Counted from the first letter of the stretch, positions 6,934 to 16,034 are shown. The stretch: DNA of 50,499 nucleotides from Cloacimonetes bacterium UBA3541 (GCA_002376725.1 DFOM01000061.1:1-50499); one strand, 5' to 3'. The notes: generated by a model not told the origin, from the letters alone. Program-made: numbers and translations.

Positions 6934-9924
6934 TTAATGTAAATATAGCATTTTCTTCACTATAGTATTTTCACCTTGCTTCAATCTGAGGAAATATACT
7001 CCAGCGGAAACTCTCTGACCATTAAAATCTTTGCCATCCCAGATTAACTGATTCTTCCCTTCAGGGAATATATCATTGGCGAGAGTCTTTACTTTTTGTC
7101 CCCTTATATTGTATACTTCCAGCTTTATTTTTCCTTTATCATCTGCCTGAAATTCTATTCTGACATTATCTTTAAAAGGATTGGGAAATACTGAAATAGG
7201 AGTATTCTTGGTAGATTTATTTTTTGTTAAATCAGGGAATCTTTCATAAAGCTTTTCGGTAAATTTAACGGTTATGGATTTTGGATTTTCCTGGGTTCTT
7301 ACTTGCATCCAGTAATAATTATTTGGATTAGAAATGGAATTATGCGGATCAAAAGCTGTCCAGGCAGTCCATTCAATTAAGCCGACATTATCAAAAAGAG
7401 CATAAGCATTTCCAGAACTTGCATTACTGCAGGTTAAGCGAATATCATAATACCAGGCAAATGAAGGGATAGTTAACTCTTTATAGTAGAAAGTCCAATC
7501 TGTATTGCCGTTGATATTGGTAGTAAGATATTCATAGCCTATCATTCCACTACTACGAGAATTATAATATCGGATTATAATATTAGCATTGGAAGCATTA
7601 ATAGTTTTAATCCAGCCATACAAAGTATATTTTTTGGTATTATCATACCACTTACATCTTCTTTTTATGGTGGCAGTTAATGTTTGATTAGGGGAAGGAG
7701 AAAGTTTAGCGCTTCTTTCACCATCAAATACATCAGTGGTAGAAAATTCTGGTATATCCCAGAGATTACATCCTTCATCTTCAAAGTTTCCATACCAGAT
7801 AGTTTCTGCTCCCAGTCGGTATTCTGATTCCAGACAGGGAGTTATATAATCTACCTTACTAATACTTCCGTAACGAGGTAATTTAAAGGGATCAGTAAGA
7901 TTTCCCTGTCCTGAGACCGGGCTTAGAAACATATTAAATGAATAAGGATGAGAGGTAGTTAAAGCAGAATTAATATCCACTATAACCGATGCAGAAATAT
8001 CATTGTAATCCACGAGAAGTTTAGTATCTAAATCTGTGCTTCGCATAGCCAGATAATCCAGGATATATTTTCCTAGCTGTCCTGTTGCAGGTTTAGGGAT
8101 AAAATTATCAATAAAGACAGGTTTAATCAGGAAATTGGAAAATCCATCTCTACTGGCATCAGCATAGAAAATCATTGAGGGCATTGTTTCTGGATAGGTG
8201 AGGTCAAAAGCAAAATTACCTAAAGAGTGGGCAATGACTTTACCTTGATAGACCTCTATGCCTTGAATGATATGTGGATGGTGAACTATAACTAAATCTG
8301 CTCCGGAATCAATAGCAAAATGACGAATAGCAATATCCCACATATGAGGTACATCGGTTGTAGGATTGTAATCCTCATCTTCATTATCTTCCAGGAAAGG
8401 ATTTGATTTATCATAGTTGCTTCCCGGAGCTAAGGAATATTCACTTCCTGCATGAAATTCCATTATTTTTAGGTCCGCAACATTTTGTACGGCATAAAGT
8501 TGTTGCAGGATGTAATAGGGAGTCATATAAGCAATACCGGGTTTGTTATATCCTGCATTTAAATAAGGTTGAGCATTGTTATATTGTCCTGTTCTATCAC
8601 TACTAGCAAGAAAAGCGATATTAAGTCCATTACGATTGATGAATGCTGGAGTGTAAGCATCATAGGAATTGATTCCAGCACCGCTATACTCTATTGTATT
8701 AGCTGAAAGATTGCCCAGCATTTGATTCAGTCCTGCCCAGCCATAATCCATAGTATGATTGTTAGCAAGACATACCTTATCAATTCCTGCATAAACGAGA
8801 CCACTTACATTGGCAGGATTTCCACGATAAACTACACTTTTGGTAGGATGAGGAGTTCCTTGATTGGTTAAAACAACTTCCAGATTAGCTACCGTAATAT
8901 CTGCAGCATTACCTAATAGTTCTCTGGTAGGCTGAAAAATAGCATTCACTCCTAAAGTCGGAATAATTCCTCCAATTGATTCATAACCTCGTGCAAGCAT
9001 AATATCACCCACAAAATTCATTCTCAAGGGAAATGTATCTGGTCCCGGATCAACATTAATCAGACAAGAAGCTAAACCCCATTTATTGGAATCATCAAGC
9101 ACTTTTAAGGTAGCACGATAGGGATGATTGTCGGTGACAGTATAGATATGAAAAGGATTGGGATCTGAGCTAGTGAGACTATCTCCAAAATCCCATTGAT
9201 AGGTAAAAGTATAGCTATCAGGGTCTATTACTTGAGAAGAAAATTGCACTCCTACATCACGAGTTCCTTTTTTTTCAGCACTCTGAAATGTGATTTGATA
9301 TGAAATAGTAACTGCAGGAGGGATACCTATATCTTCAGTTATATTAAGAATGGAATCTATTAAAAAATTCCGATTGGAGACTCCATCCAGGTCATTTATA
9401 TACACAAGAGAGCTAATAACGGGAAGATAATCAAAATAGGCATACCAGTCATCAGCAATAGGAAGCTGATATATATTCCAGGTTCCAGCATTGAAAGCAC
9501 CTTGATAGACTGTAACCCATTCTTCAATATTCAAAGTTTGAGTTCCAGCAAAGGAATAGAAAAGAACATTGTTTCCATCAGAGAATCCCACTCCTTGTAT
9601 TCTTGCTCCAGTTGAGGTTTTAGCGGCAACCTGAAAAACAGTTCCCGAATCAACCGAGGCAGGATTTATCATTTGCAGCTTCCAGGTATTGCCATACAAT
9701 CGTAAAGCCCAGGCACTATTATCATATGTATCGGAAGAAGTTAATTCCCAGGCACCTGGATCCTGGTCTTCATTGCTATAGGAGATTAGATTTACATTTC
9801 CACTTTCAAAATCTTCTATAGTTTGATAGCGAATATTAGCAGAAAAAGAGGATATAATCAGAGAAAAAAATAAAAAAAGCCAGAGTCTGAAAAGGCTATT
9901 TATCTTACCTTTTCTTTTTTTCAT
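6934..9924 (-). CDS. exported CapA-like metallophosphatase with PKD and C-terminal sorting domain
   Basis: A large exported protein of 996 aa. The start is set at 9924 because a strong AAGGAGG lies six bases upstream; an in-frame ATG 12 codons earlier (9960) has no such site and falls in the hairpin of the preceding terminator. A basic N-terminus and hydrophobic stretch (LWLFLFFSLIISS) form a signal peptide. Then come a sugar-binding-like segment, a PKD domain (YQWDFGDS...NPFHIYT, about 230-280), and a PGA_cap/CapA metallophosphatase domain with all expected metal motifs (FVGDIMLARG, VANLEVV, LANNHTMDYG, VHHPHIIQG, SLGNFAFD). After a carbohydrate-binding-like module, the C-terminus ends in a type IX-like sorting domain (VFPNPFKDN, YNIRGQKVKTL, SAGVYFLRL). 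The substrate is unknown; poly-gamma-glutamate synthesis is not implied, because no capB or capC is present. Confidence 0.85.
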   Translation of the reverse strand: MKKRKGKINSLFRLWLFLFFSLIISSFSANIRYQTIEDFESGNVNLISYSNEDQDPGAWELTSSDTYDNSAWALRLYGNTWKLQMINPASVDSGTVFQVAAKTSTGARIQGVGFSDGNNVLFYSFAGTQTLNIEEWVTVYQGAFNAGTWNIYQLPIADDWYAYFDYLPVISSLVYINDLDGVSNRNFLIDSILNITEDIGIPPAVTISYQITFQSAEKKGTRDVGVQFSSQVIDPDSYTFTYQWDFGDSLTSSDPNPFHIYTVTDNHPYRATLKVLDDSNKWGLASCLINVDPGPDTFPLRMNFVGDIMLARGYESIGGIIPTLGVNAIFQPTRELLGNAADITVANLEVVLTNQGTPHPTKSVVYRGNPANVSGLVYAGIDKVCLANNHTMDYGWAGLNQMLGNLSANTIEYSGAGINSYDAYTPAFINRNGLNIAFLASSDRTGQYNNAQPYLNAGYNKPGIAYMTPYYILQQLYAVQNVADLKIMEFHAGSEYSLAPGSNYDKSNPFLEDNEDEDYNPTTDVPHMWDIAIRHFAIDSGADLVIVHHPHIIQGIEVYQGKVIAHSLGNFAFDLTYPETMPSMIFYADASRDGFSNFLIKPVFIDNFIPKPATGQLGKYILDYLAMRSTDLDTKLLVDYNDISASVIVDINSALTTSHPYSFNMFLSPVSGQGNLTDPFKLPRYGSISKVDYITPCLESEYRLGAETIWYGNFEDEGCNLWDIPEFSTTDVFDGERSAKLSPSPNQTLTATIKRRCKWYDNTKKYTLYGWIKTINASNANIIIRYYNSRSSGMIGYEYLTTNINGNTDWTFYYKELTIPSFAWYYDIRLTCSNASSGNAYALFDNVGLIEWTAWTAFDPHNSISNPNNYYWMQVRTQENPKSITVKFTEKLYERFPDLTKNKSTKNTPISVFPNPFKDNVRIEFQADDKGKIKLEVYNIRGQKVKTLANDIFPEGKNQLIWDGKDFNGQRVSAGVYFLRLKQGENTIVKKMLYLH

Positions 9925-9931
9925 AACATCC

Positions 9932-9970
9932 TCCTTAAAAAATAAGAGGAGCACCTGCAACGATGCTCCT
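9932..9970 (-). terminator. intrinsic terminator after iorB
   Basis: On the minus strand AGGAGCA and TGCTCCT (9964-9970 and 9947-9953 in window numbering) form a 7-bp stem with a 10-nt loop, followed by CTTATTTTTT. It lies 10 bases beyond the iorB stop. Its T-run abuts the AAGGAGG ribosome-binding site of the next gene, so read-through and initiation are physically close. Confidence 0.75.
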
Positions 9971-9980
9971 TTATATTTAT

Positions 9981-10547
9981 TTATGCATTAATACCTGCGT
10001 TTAGAGCTCTGAGATTTTCTTCCACTATTCGTTCTCCCTTCCTGTTGAAAATCATCTTTATCGCTTCTTCCAATTCCGCTGGTGTAAATTCCAGATATTT
10101 TATAGCTGCTCCTAACATTACAATATTCATAGAACGAGGTGATTTCACAGATTTGGCAATGGAATCCGCATCAATAAGAATATTATTAGGGATTTTTTGG
10201 ATTTCAGCATAAAGCTGCTCTTCATCAGGATAATCCGGAATATTCTTGAAGGGTGTACTATTAGAAATAATCCAGCCATCTGGTGCCAAATAGGGCAGAT
10301 GACGCAAAGCTTCCATAGGTTCCACAGAAAGAATCATATCAGCTTTTCCATAGGGAATGAGGTCGCTGAAGATAATCTGGTCAGAAAGACGAAGATGAGA
10401 TTGCACATCACCTCCGCGTTGACTCATTCCATGCACTTCTGCTTGTTTAAGATTCCAACCTCTATTAAGTGCTGCAGCTCCAAGAACTGTAGCGATAGTC
10501 AATATTCCTTGACCTCCAACGCCTGCGAGTATAATATCCTTTTTCAT
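9981..10547 (-). CDS. iorB: indolepyruvate:ferredoxin oxidoreductase, beta subunit
   Basis: The gamma-type/beta subunit of indolepyruvate ferredoxin oxidoreductase, which with IorA oxidatively decarboxylates aryl-2-oxoacids (from Trp, Phe, Tyr transamination) to aryl-CoA and reduces ferredoxin in the cytoplasm. The N-terminal GVGGQGILT loop and QAEVHGMSQRGGDVQSHLR block are diagnostic of the family, and 188 aa is the normal length. Its ATG overlaps the iorA stop by four bases (10544-10547), the standard coupled iorAB arrangement. The operon ends in the terminator at 9932-9970. Confidence 0.95.
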   Translation of the reverse strand: MKKDIILAGVGGQGILTIATVLGAAALNRGWNLKQAEVHGMSQRGGDVQSHLRLSDQIIFSDLIPYGKADMILSVEPMEALRHLPYLAPDGWIISNSTPFKNIPDYPDEEQLYAEIQKIPNNILIDADSIAKSVKSPRSMNIVMLGAAIKYLEFTPAELEEAIKMIFNRKGERIVEENLRALNAGINA

Positions 10548-12151
10548 TCTGGGGTCTCCATTTTATTCTTTTTTCTTAAGGTCTGAATACATTCTCGGCG
10601 TGGAATAACCACGGATACACCATTATAAGAAATCTCTTCCTGGTAAATTCTCACCATTTCATCCCAGTTAGTTTTGAGAGGTTTAAAGACACGGATATGA
10701 TCCAGGTTAACACCAATACCTTTGCACACATCCTCAATCTTTCCATAGCCAGTGTATTCTTGACCACCTGTCATAGCTGTAGTTGAATTATCCAGGATAA
10801 CTATAACTACATTGGCATTTTCATACACACAATCCATCAATCCAGTCAATCCGGAATGAAAGAAAGTGGAATCGCCTATAACTCCTATAGAAGGATAGAG
10901 TCCTGCATCAGCAGCACCTTTTGCCATAGTTATGCTTGCTCCCATATCCACACAGGAATTTATAGCATTATAGGGAGGCATAAATCCAAGCGTGTAACAT
11001 CCTATATCACTGAAGACATGCCCCTTGCCATAATCTTTTAGTGCTTCATTTAAAGCCAGGAAACTGTCTGAATGTGGACAGCCAACGCAAAGAGCTGGAG
11101 GTCTGGGACGAACAACTGCAGGAACCGGTTTCCCTTCAGTGTCAGGAAGTCCAAGAGCTCTTGCCACTTTATTAGGATTCAGTTCCCCATCTCTTTCAAT
11201 AGTCCCATCTAATCTTCCATATATGGGTTTTGTTCCTGTCCAGGCTAGTCCTTTCAAGATATCTTCTGCAACGGGCATTCCTTCTTCCAGCACTAACAAA
11301 GAATCGCATTTATCATATAGTTGATGAATAGCCTTTTCAGGAAGAGGATAATGCGATATTTTTAGAACGGGATAGGGAATAGGTTGATCAATGAAATTCT
11401 CTCGTAGATAGTTATAAGCTAGACCGGTAGTGATTATTCCCATTGAATAATCCTTTGCTTCCAAGGTCAATTGATTATAAGGAGATTGTTCTGCTTCTTT
11501 GAGAAAGTCAGCCTGTAGTTCAAGCAAATGTTTGTACCTTTTGCGAGCAATAGCCGGAAGTAATAAAAATTGGTATAGGTCTTCAGGTAACTTTAGCTCA
11601 TTCTGAGGGACGGGATTTTTTCTTATTACTCCAGAACGAGAATGAGCCAGACGAGTAGTTAGCCTTAAAAGAACAGGAATATGATATTTTTCCGAAAGCT
11701 CAAAGCCAAAAAATGCCATATCATAACATTCCTGTTGATTAGAAGGTTCCAGCACAGGAATCATAGCAAACTTTCCGTAAAAGCGTGAATCCTGCTCATT
11801 TTGAGAGGAATGCATACTCGGATCATCTGCCACTGCTACTATCAAACCTCCATGAGCACCTGTGCAAGCTGAATTCATAAAAGGGTCAGCTGCTACATTT
11901 AATCCGACATGCTTCATCGTTACCAATGCTCTTTTTCCTGAAAAGCTCATTCCCAGAGCAGCTTCTAGTGCTGTTTTCTCATTAGAGGACCACACCCGAT
12001 GAACTTTCATTTCTTCTGCTTGTTTACTTTGCTGGGCATATTCAATGATTTCTGTGCTGGGAGTTCCTGGATAGCCATAAAAACCGCTTATTCCAGCATC
12101 CAGTGCTCCCTGTGCTACAGCTTCATCACCCAATAGCATCATTTTTTCCAT
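10544..12151 (-). CDS. iorA: indolepyruvate:ferredoxin oxidoreductase, alpha subunit lacking the ferredoxin domain
   Basis: The thiamine-diphosphate subunit. The N-terminal pyrimidine-binding domain shows GYPGTPSTEI and MKHVGLNVAADP; the C-terminal TPP domain shows CVGCPHSDSF, SDIGCYTLG, VIGDSTFFHSG and DNSTTAMTGG. Typical IorA proteins run to about 600-650 aa and end in a two-cluster [4Fe-4S] ferredoxin domain. This protein stops at 535 aa just after VVIPRREC, with no cysteine-rich tail, so electron transfer must use a separate protein or another route. The ATG is preceded by AAAGGAGC at good spacing. The gene is first in the iorAB pair, about 135 bp from rnhB. Confidence 0.93.
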   Translation of the reverse strand: MEKMMLLGDEAVAQGALDAGISGFYGYPGTPSTEIIEYAQQSKQAEEMKVHRVWSSNEKTALEAALGMSFSGKRALVTMKHVGLNVAADPFMNSACTGAHGGLIVAVADDPSMHSSQNEQDSRFYGKFAMIPVLEPSNQQECYDMAFFGFELSEKYHIPVLLRLTTRLAHSRSGVIRKNPVPQNELKLPEDLYQFLLLPAIARKRYKHLLELQADFLKEAEQSPYNQLTLEAKDYSMGIITTGLAYNYLRENFIDQPIPYPVLKISHYPLPEKAIHQLYDKCDSLLVLEEGMPVAEDILKGLAWTGTKPIYGRLDGTIERDGELNPNKVARALGLPDTEGKPVPAVVRPRPPALCVGCPHSDSFLALNEALKDYGKGHVFSDIGCYTLGFMPPYNAINSCVDMGASITMAKGAADAGLYPSIGVIGDSTFFHSGLTGLMDCVYENANVVIVILDNSTTAMTGGQEYTGYGKIEDVCKGIGVNLDHIRVFKPLKTNWDEMVRIYQEEISYNGVSVVIPRRECIQTLRKKNKMETPE

Positions 12152-12246
12152 TAATGAAGCTCCTTTATTAATTTTATATGGTAAAATTTATAACGATATT
12201 ACAATAACTATTTTCTCTATTCCTTTTAAGGGAAGAGCTTTATTTC

Positions 12247-12252
12247 AGTCAA
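12247..12252 (-). promoter_or_regulatory. possible -35 element upstream of iorA
   Basis: TTGACT on the minus strand, about 95 bases before the iorA start. A TTAAAA hexamer 17 bases downstream could be a weak -10. Offered only as a candidate. Confidence 0.25.
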
Positions 12253-12286
12253 GGATAATATTAGTAAATACTTCATAATAGCTATG

Positions 12287-12907
12287 TTATAAGGCTCTTT
12301 GATCTATCATTTTCGCAATCGGTGAGAAAGTTTTCCGATGGATAGAGCAGGGTCCATAAAGTTTAAGGGCATTCAGATGTTGAGCTGTACCATAGCCTTT
12401 GTGTTTAGCGAAGCCATAAAGAGGGAAGAACTTATCCAGTGTTCTCATTAATTGATCACGATGGACTTTTGCCAGTATGGAAGCAGCAGCTATAGAAGCA
12501 GAAAGAGCATCGCCATGAATTATGCTTTTGCTATAACAAAAAAGACCGTTAGGGACCTTATTTCCATCTATTAAACAGCAATCAGATGGCTGAGCGATGG
12601 TAGTGACTGCATCAAACATTCCCTTTAAGGTAGCTTGTAAGATATTGTGTTTATCAATATAATTTGAATCCACTTCCACGATTTTATAGGAAATTGCGGA
12701 TTGGATGATTTTATCAAAGAGCTTTTCTCTTTTTTCAGGTTTAAGTTTTTTACTATCATTGATTTCATTTATCGGATTTTTTAAATCAAGTATAACAGCG
12801 GCAATGACAACGGGTCCTGCTAAAGAACCCCTTCCAGCTTCATCAACTCCAATTAATCTTTCCGATTTTTGAAGAAAGAAGTGGTCATATTCATAAAGTA
12901 AATTCAT
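12287..12907 (-). CDS. rnhB: ribonuclease HII
   Basis: Endonuclease that cleaves the RNA strand of RNA/DNA hybrids and starts ribonucleotide excision. The catalytic IGVDEAGRG motif (D22, E23) near the N-terminus, the following NDSKKL block and the HGDALSASIAAASILAKVHRD block with the third acidic residue are all present. At 206 aa it is the usual length. Its start overlaps the end of the upstream methyltransferase gene by four bases (12904-12907), so the two are coupled. It ends the minus-strand run that begins with psuG. Confidence 0.96.
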   Translation of the reverse strand: MNLLYEYDHFFLQKSERLIGVDEAGRGSLAGPVVIAAVILDLKNPINEINDSKKLKPEKREKLFDKIIQSAISYKIVEVDSNYIDKHNILQATLKGMFDAVTTIAQPSDCCLIDGNKVPNGLFCYSKSIIHGDALSASIAAASILAKVHRDQLMRTLDKFFPLYGFAKHKGYGTAQHLNALKLYGPCSIHRKTFSPIAKMIDQRAL

Positions 12908-14379
12908 CTTTCTTTCTGAAGAACGAAAAATAGTCGGAAGAAGTTATGGTCCAGTTTTTCCACATTCTTTTCCAGTAGATTGGTATGCTTTTCAGGAGAA
13001 TATATTGCCTTCAAATTCAATTTAGAGGCATTGCATAGTTTTATAAGTTCAGAAGTATAGTAAACTCTTTGCGTGTGATGTTCTTCAAAAAGTTCATAAC
13101 TATGTAGATACTTGCGGAAGATGATGATATGCGTGAGTTGGTGGTTGGAAAAAGAGTTATAATTAGAACGCTGAATGATATGTGCATCCTGAACTTTTAG
13201 ATAGTTACTGCAATCATAAAAATTGACCATACTATTCATAAGAGTAGAGATATCAAAAATAAAGACACCCTTAGCGGCAAGTGCATTATAGACATTATGA
13301 AGCAGAGTGTTAATATCTTCTGGATAAAGCAGATAATTAATGCTATCAAAGATACAAAATATTAAATCATAGTCTTTTTTCGGGATAGGGTCAATAAGAT
13401 GTGCTTGATAGAGGTGAGGTTTATTAGGTTTAGTATCTGCCACCTGTAGCATAAAAGGCGAAGAATCGCAAGCATCAACTTCAAAACCTTTTGTTACCAG
13501 CAGAGAAGAAGCATTTGCAGTTCCACATGCCAACTCCAGGATTTTGGGTTTAGGATTAGAATTAAACTGCGTATACCACTTGATTATAGAATCTATCCAT
13601 TCTCCATAATTCACATGGGACATATAGACATCATAATAATGGGCAAAGATGGAATAGGGAGTGTATCCCTTATTTCTTTCTTGAAGAGCAGAATCAATTC
13701 CCTCTCTTATCCATTTTGAGGCAAGATTGAAATTTGTATACAGATTACTAAAATCGGAATTATCCGCATCAAGAGAAAGATTGATTGTAATATTATCATT
13801 TAATAGATGAAGAACAAAGAAGTGACGAATATTTGCTTTACATATAGCAGAGATGAGGTCTTTATTTTTAGTTAACAACAATTCCCGGGATCCTATTCTG
13901 GTAAAACTATTAAAATCAGGATAGATAGTGGTATTTTCTGGTAAAATAAAAGTTCCAGTTTCACTGTTTAGTACTGCAATATCTCTTTTTAGGAGTTCCG
14001 ACAGTGCTTCAAGCTTTTCTGGACAATTGGAAGGCAGTGCGCTAATATCAGCCAGATAGAGGTCCTGACTAATGAAAATAGTTACTGTATTAAGATTAAA
14101 AAATCGTGCCCAGACCGCTTCAGTTTCCAGACTGGTAAAACCAATATGATGAAGTTTCTTCTCCAGCAAATACTGATTCATAGTTTCTGCCACTTCATCC
14201 ATTTTACCGGAAAAAGCAATAGGATGGAAATAGGGATAGATCGTTGATAATTCCGTATCTTCTTTTCCTGGGTAAAGGTAATGATATTGAATATCGGATT
14301 CAAAGGGAAAGAATTTCCAGAGCTGGGTAAGGATGCTATGTTCGCGTCTATTAAGGTTTATTATGGCAATATCAGGCAT
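12904..14379 (-). CDS. methyltransferase with an unrecognised N-terminal domain
   Basis: The C-terminal half (about 235-400) is a class I SAM methyltransferase: a YDVYMSHVNYGEW lead-in, motif I ILELACGTANAS, and the acidic site DACDSSPFML. The first 225 residues match no family I recognise. They look alpha/beta, with a possible Rossmann-like start (IAIINLNRREH), and could be a substrate-recognition or partner domain. The gene lies between the pyrE fusion (six bases upstream) and rnhB (four-base overlap), so it is part of that operon, which gives no clue to the substrate. The methyltransferase assignment is firm; the target is not known. Confidence 0.75.
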   Translation of the reverse strand: MPDIAIINLNRREHSILTQLWKFFPFESDIQYHYLYPGKEDTELSTIYPYFHPIAFSGKMDEVAETMNQYLLEKKLHHIGFTSLETEAVWARFFNLNTVTIFISQDLYLADISALPSNCPEKLEALSELLKRDIAVLNSETGTFILPENTTIYPDFNSFTRIGSRELLLTKNKDLISAICKANIRHFFVLHLLNDNITINLSLDADNSDFSNLYTNFNLASKWIREGIDSALQERNKGYTPYSIFAHYYDVYMSHVNYGEWIDSIIKWYTQFNSNPKPKILELACGTANASSLLVTKGFEVDACDSSPFMLQVADTKPNKPHLYQAHLIDPIPKKDYDLIFCIFDSINYLLYPEDINTLLHNVYNALAAKGVFIFDISTLMNSMVNFYDCSNYLKVQDAHIIQRSNYNSFSNHQLTHIIIFRKYLHSYELFEEHHTQRVYYTSELIKLCNASKLNLKAIYSPEKHTNLLEKNVEKLDHNFFRLFFVLQKER

Positions 14380-14385
14380 TTAGAT

Positions 14386-15177
14386 TCAGATTTTTTTATC
14401 GCTTGAACCAGGGATAGTTAAAGGTATTTCATTCTGGCAGAGAACACAATCATTTGCTTCCCAGGACGGAATTTCCATTTTTAAGAGAGAAATAAAGGGA
14501 CAGCCGAAATCAATTTTTTCTGTGCTGCGGTCTACAATAGCTGCGACTGCAATAACCTCTATTCCCGCATCTCGTAGAACAGCTATAACTTCTTTAATGG
14601 AACCACCTGTAGTGATGATATCTTCCGTAATAACAGCTTTTTTGACCTTACTTAAATCAAAACCGCTACGGATAACCATCACCCCTTCTTTTCTTTGCGT
14701 GAATAGAAATCCCTTTCCCAGCATTCTTGCCGTCTCAAAAGCCAGAACTATTCCTCCATAGGCTAGTCCAACAACAGTATCAAATTCATAAGGTTCTAAG
14801 AGATCAGAAAGCATTTCGCACACAATGGAAGTATCTTGTGGATTCTGATAAAGATGTATCTTTTCCAGATAGGTGGCACTATGAAGTCCCGAGGTTAGAA
14901 GAAAATGTCCTTCCTGCAGGACATCATTTCTAATCAAAATCCTTTTTATCTCTGGTGTATTCTGGTATTCATTTAATATAGCTCTGGCTTTTTCTTCATC
15001 TTCACTGCTTACTTGCAGTTCCAGATCCACTTTTCCCGGGAAAACTCCAGGCATCATAGAGTAGAAGATAGCATTTTTCACATAAGCTTGAATGCCATTA
15101 TCAGCTAATAATCTTTGGGCTAAATCCGCTTCAAAGTTATCGTCAAACTTAGCAATAGTAACCAGTTTATCTTCCAT
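14386..15177 (-). CDS. pyrE: DUF2007 - orotate phosphoribosyltransferase fusion
   Basis: Two domains in one 263-aa protein. Residues 1-72 resemble the DUF2007 'putative signal transducing protein' family (TIAKFDDNFEADLAQRLLADNGIQ, then a paired beta strand and VSSEDEEKARAIL). Residues about 78-263 form an orotate phosphoribosyltransferase: LTSGLHSATYLEK, the phosphoribosyl pocket VVGLAYGGI, the PRPP loop VITEDIITTGGS (182-193), and the C-terminal NDCVLCQNEIPL tail typical of one PyrE branch. The enzyme makes OMP from orotate and PRPP in de novo UMP synthesis. Plain PyrE is about 180-215 aa, so the extra length is the fused domain. An AAGGAA ribosome-binding site precedes the ATG. The fused domain could regulate activity, but this is speculation. 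Confidence 0.85.
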   Translation of the reverse strand: MEDKLVTIAKFDDNFEADLAQRLLADNGIQAYVKNAIFYSMMPGVFPGKVDLELQVSSEDEEKARAILNEYQNTPEIKRILIRNDVLQEGHFLLTSGLHSATYLEKIHLYQNPQDTSIVCEMLSDLLEPYEFDTVVGLAYGGIVLAFETARMLGKGFLFTQRKEGVMVIRSGFDLSKVKKAVITEDIITTGGSIKEVIAVLRDAGIEVIAVAAIVDRSTEKIDFGCPFISLLKMEIPSWEANDCVLCQNEIPLTIPGSSDKKI

Positions 15178-15193
15178 TTTTATATTCCTTATA

Positions 15194-16030
15194 TTACATA
15201 GGAGTGGTTTGAGCTAGATAAACCAACACCATAATTGCCTCAAACAGAACGGCATAGTCATCGGTATGATATTCTATAGTGCGTCCATCTAATCTTTTGG
15301 TGTAAGGCATTAATTCTGCTTGATCTGCCATTGAGCTATGATTAAATTCTATTTTTAAAGTTAAGGGAGGCTCAAAAGTAAAGAGAGGAATTTCTTCTTT
15401 GGTTCTAGTAAGAGTATGAAGCACAGAGAGTTTAGTCTGTTTATCTACCAGTTTTTGAGAGTAGTTTTTAGCAGAAAATTTAGCTATTGCCTTCTTTGTC
15501 GTGATATATTCAATCCAGGGAAGATAGAAAAGAAGCTCTTCTTTCAAAGTTTCATCTCCACTAACCAGTCCAACTGGAACTCCGATATATCCTGCATATG
15601 CAGCATTGATGAGGGCTTCATTCATCCTATCTCCATTAATCCAGATATTATGAATACGACTATTAGAATAAGTGTGGTCCATATTTCCGCGTAAAGCACC
15701 GGTACCACTATGATAACCTAAAAACCATACCTGGTCATATACAGTAGTAAGGTCAGGCATCATATAACGAGGACGAGGACAGCCAGAAATTAGATTGATT
15801 CTTTCATCCAGTGCAGTAATGCTATAATCAAGATTATCACCGGCACTATGAGAATCAGCGAGAGTTATTTCTTCTATTAGAGAAGATTGTGGACTGGAAA
15901 TTATGCTCTCAATCACTTTTTGAATATGATGGAACATACAGTTTTTAACAGATGAACGATTTGTCTTTTCCTGTTCCCAGTTAAAAGTTCCGGGAATGCC
16001 TTCCATATCAATGGAAATATATATTCTCAT
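15194..16030 (-). CDS. M55 family D-aminopeptidase (DppA-like)
   Basis: A zinc D-aminopeptidase of the DppA/M55 family, which releases N-terminal D-amino acids from peptides such as peptidoglycan fragments. The metal and catalytic positions are visible at the expected spacing: D8 and E10 in SIDMEG, H61 in ADSHS, H107 in LGYHSG and E138 in MNEAL. At 278 aa the length is normal. There is no signal peptide, so it should be cytoplasmic. An AAAGGAAG ribosome-binding site precedes the ATG and the gene lies four bases after psuG. No dpp transport genes are near, so the substrate source is unclear. Confidence 0.9.
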   Translation of the reverse strand: MRIYISIDMEGIPGTFNWEQEKTNRSSVKNCMFHHIQKVIESIISSPQSSLIEEITLADSHSAGDNLDYSITALDERINLISGCPRPRYMMPDLTTVYDQVWFLGYHSGTGALRGNMDHTYSNSRIHNIWINGDRMNEALINAAYAGYIGVPVGLVSGDETLKEELLFYLPWIEYITTKKAIAKFSAKNYSQKLVDKQTKLSVLHTLTRTKEEIPLFTFEPPLTLKIEFNHSSMADQAELMPYTKRLDGRTIEYHTDDYAVLFEAIMVLVYLAQTTPM

Positions 16031-16034
16031 AATT

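Noticed and set aside
10197..10586. A plus-strand frame of 129 residues over iorB
   Set aside because: It is a shadow of iorB/iorA on the other strand; no motif or start signal.
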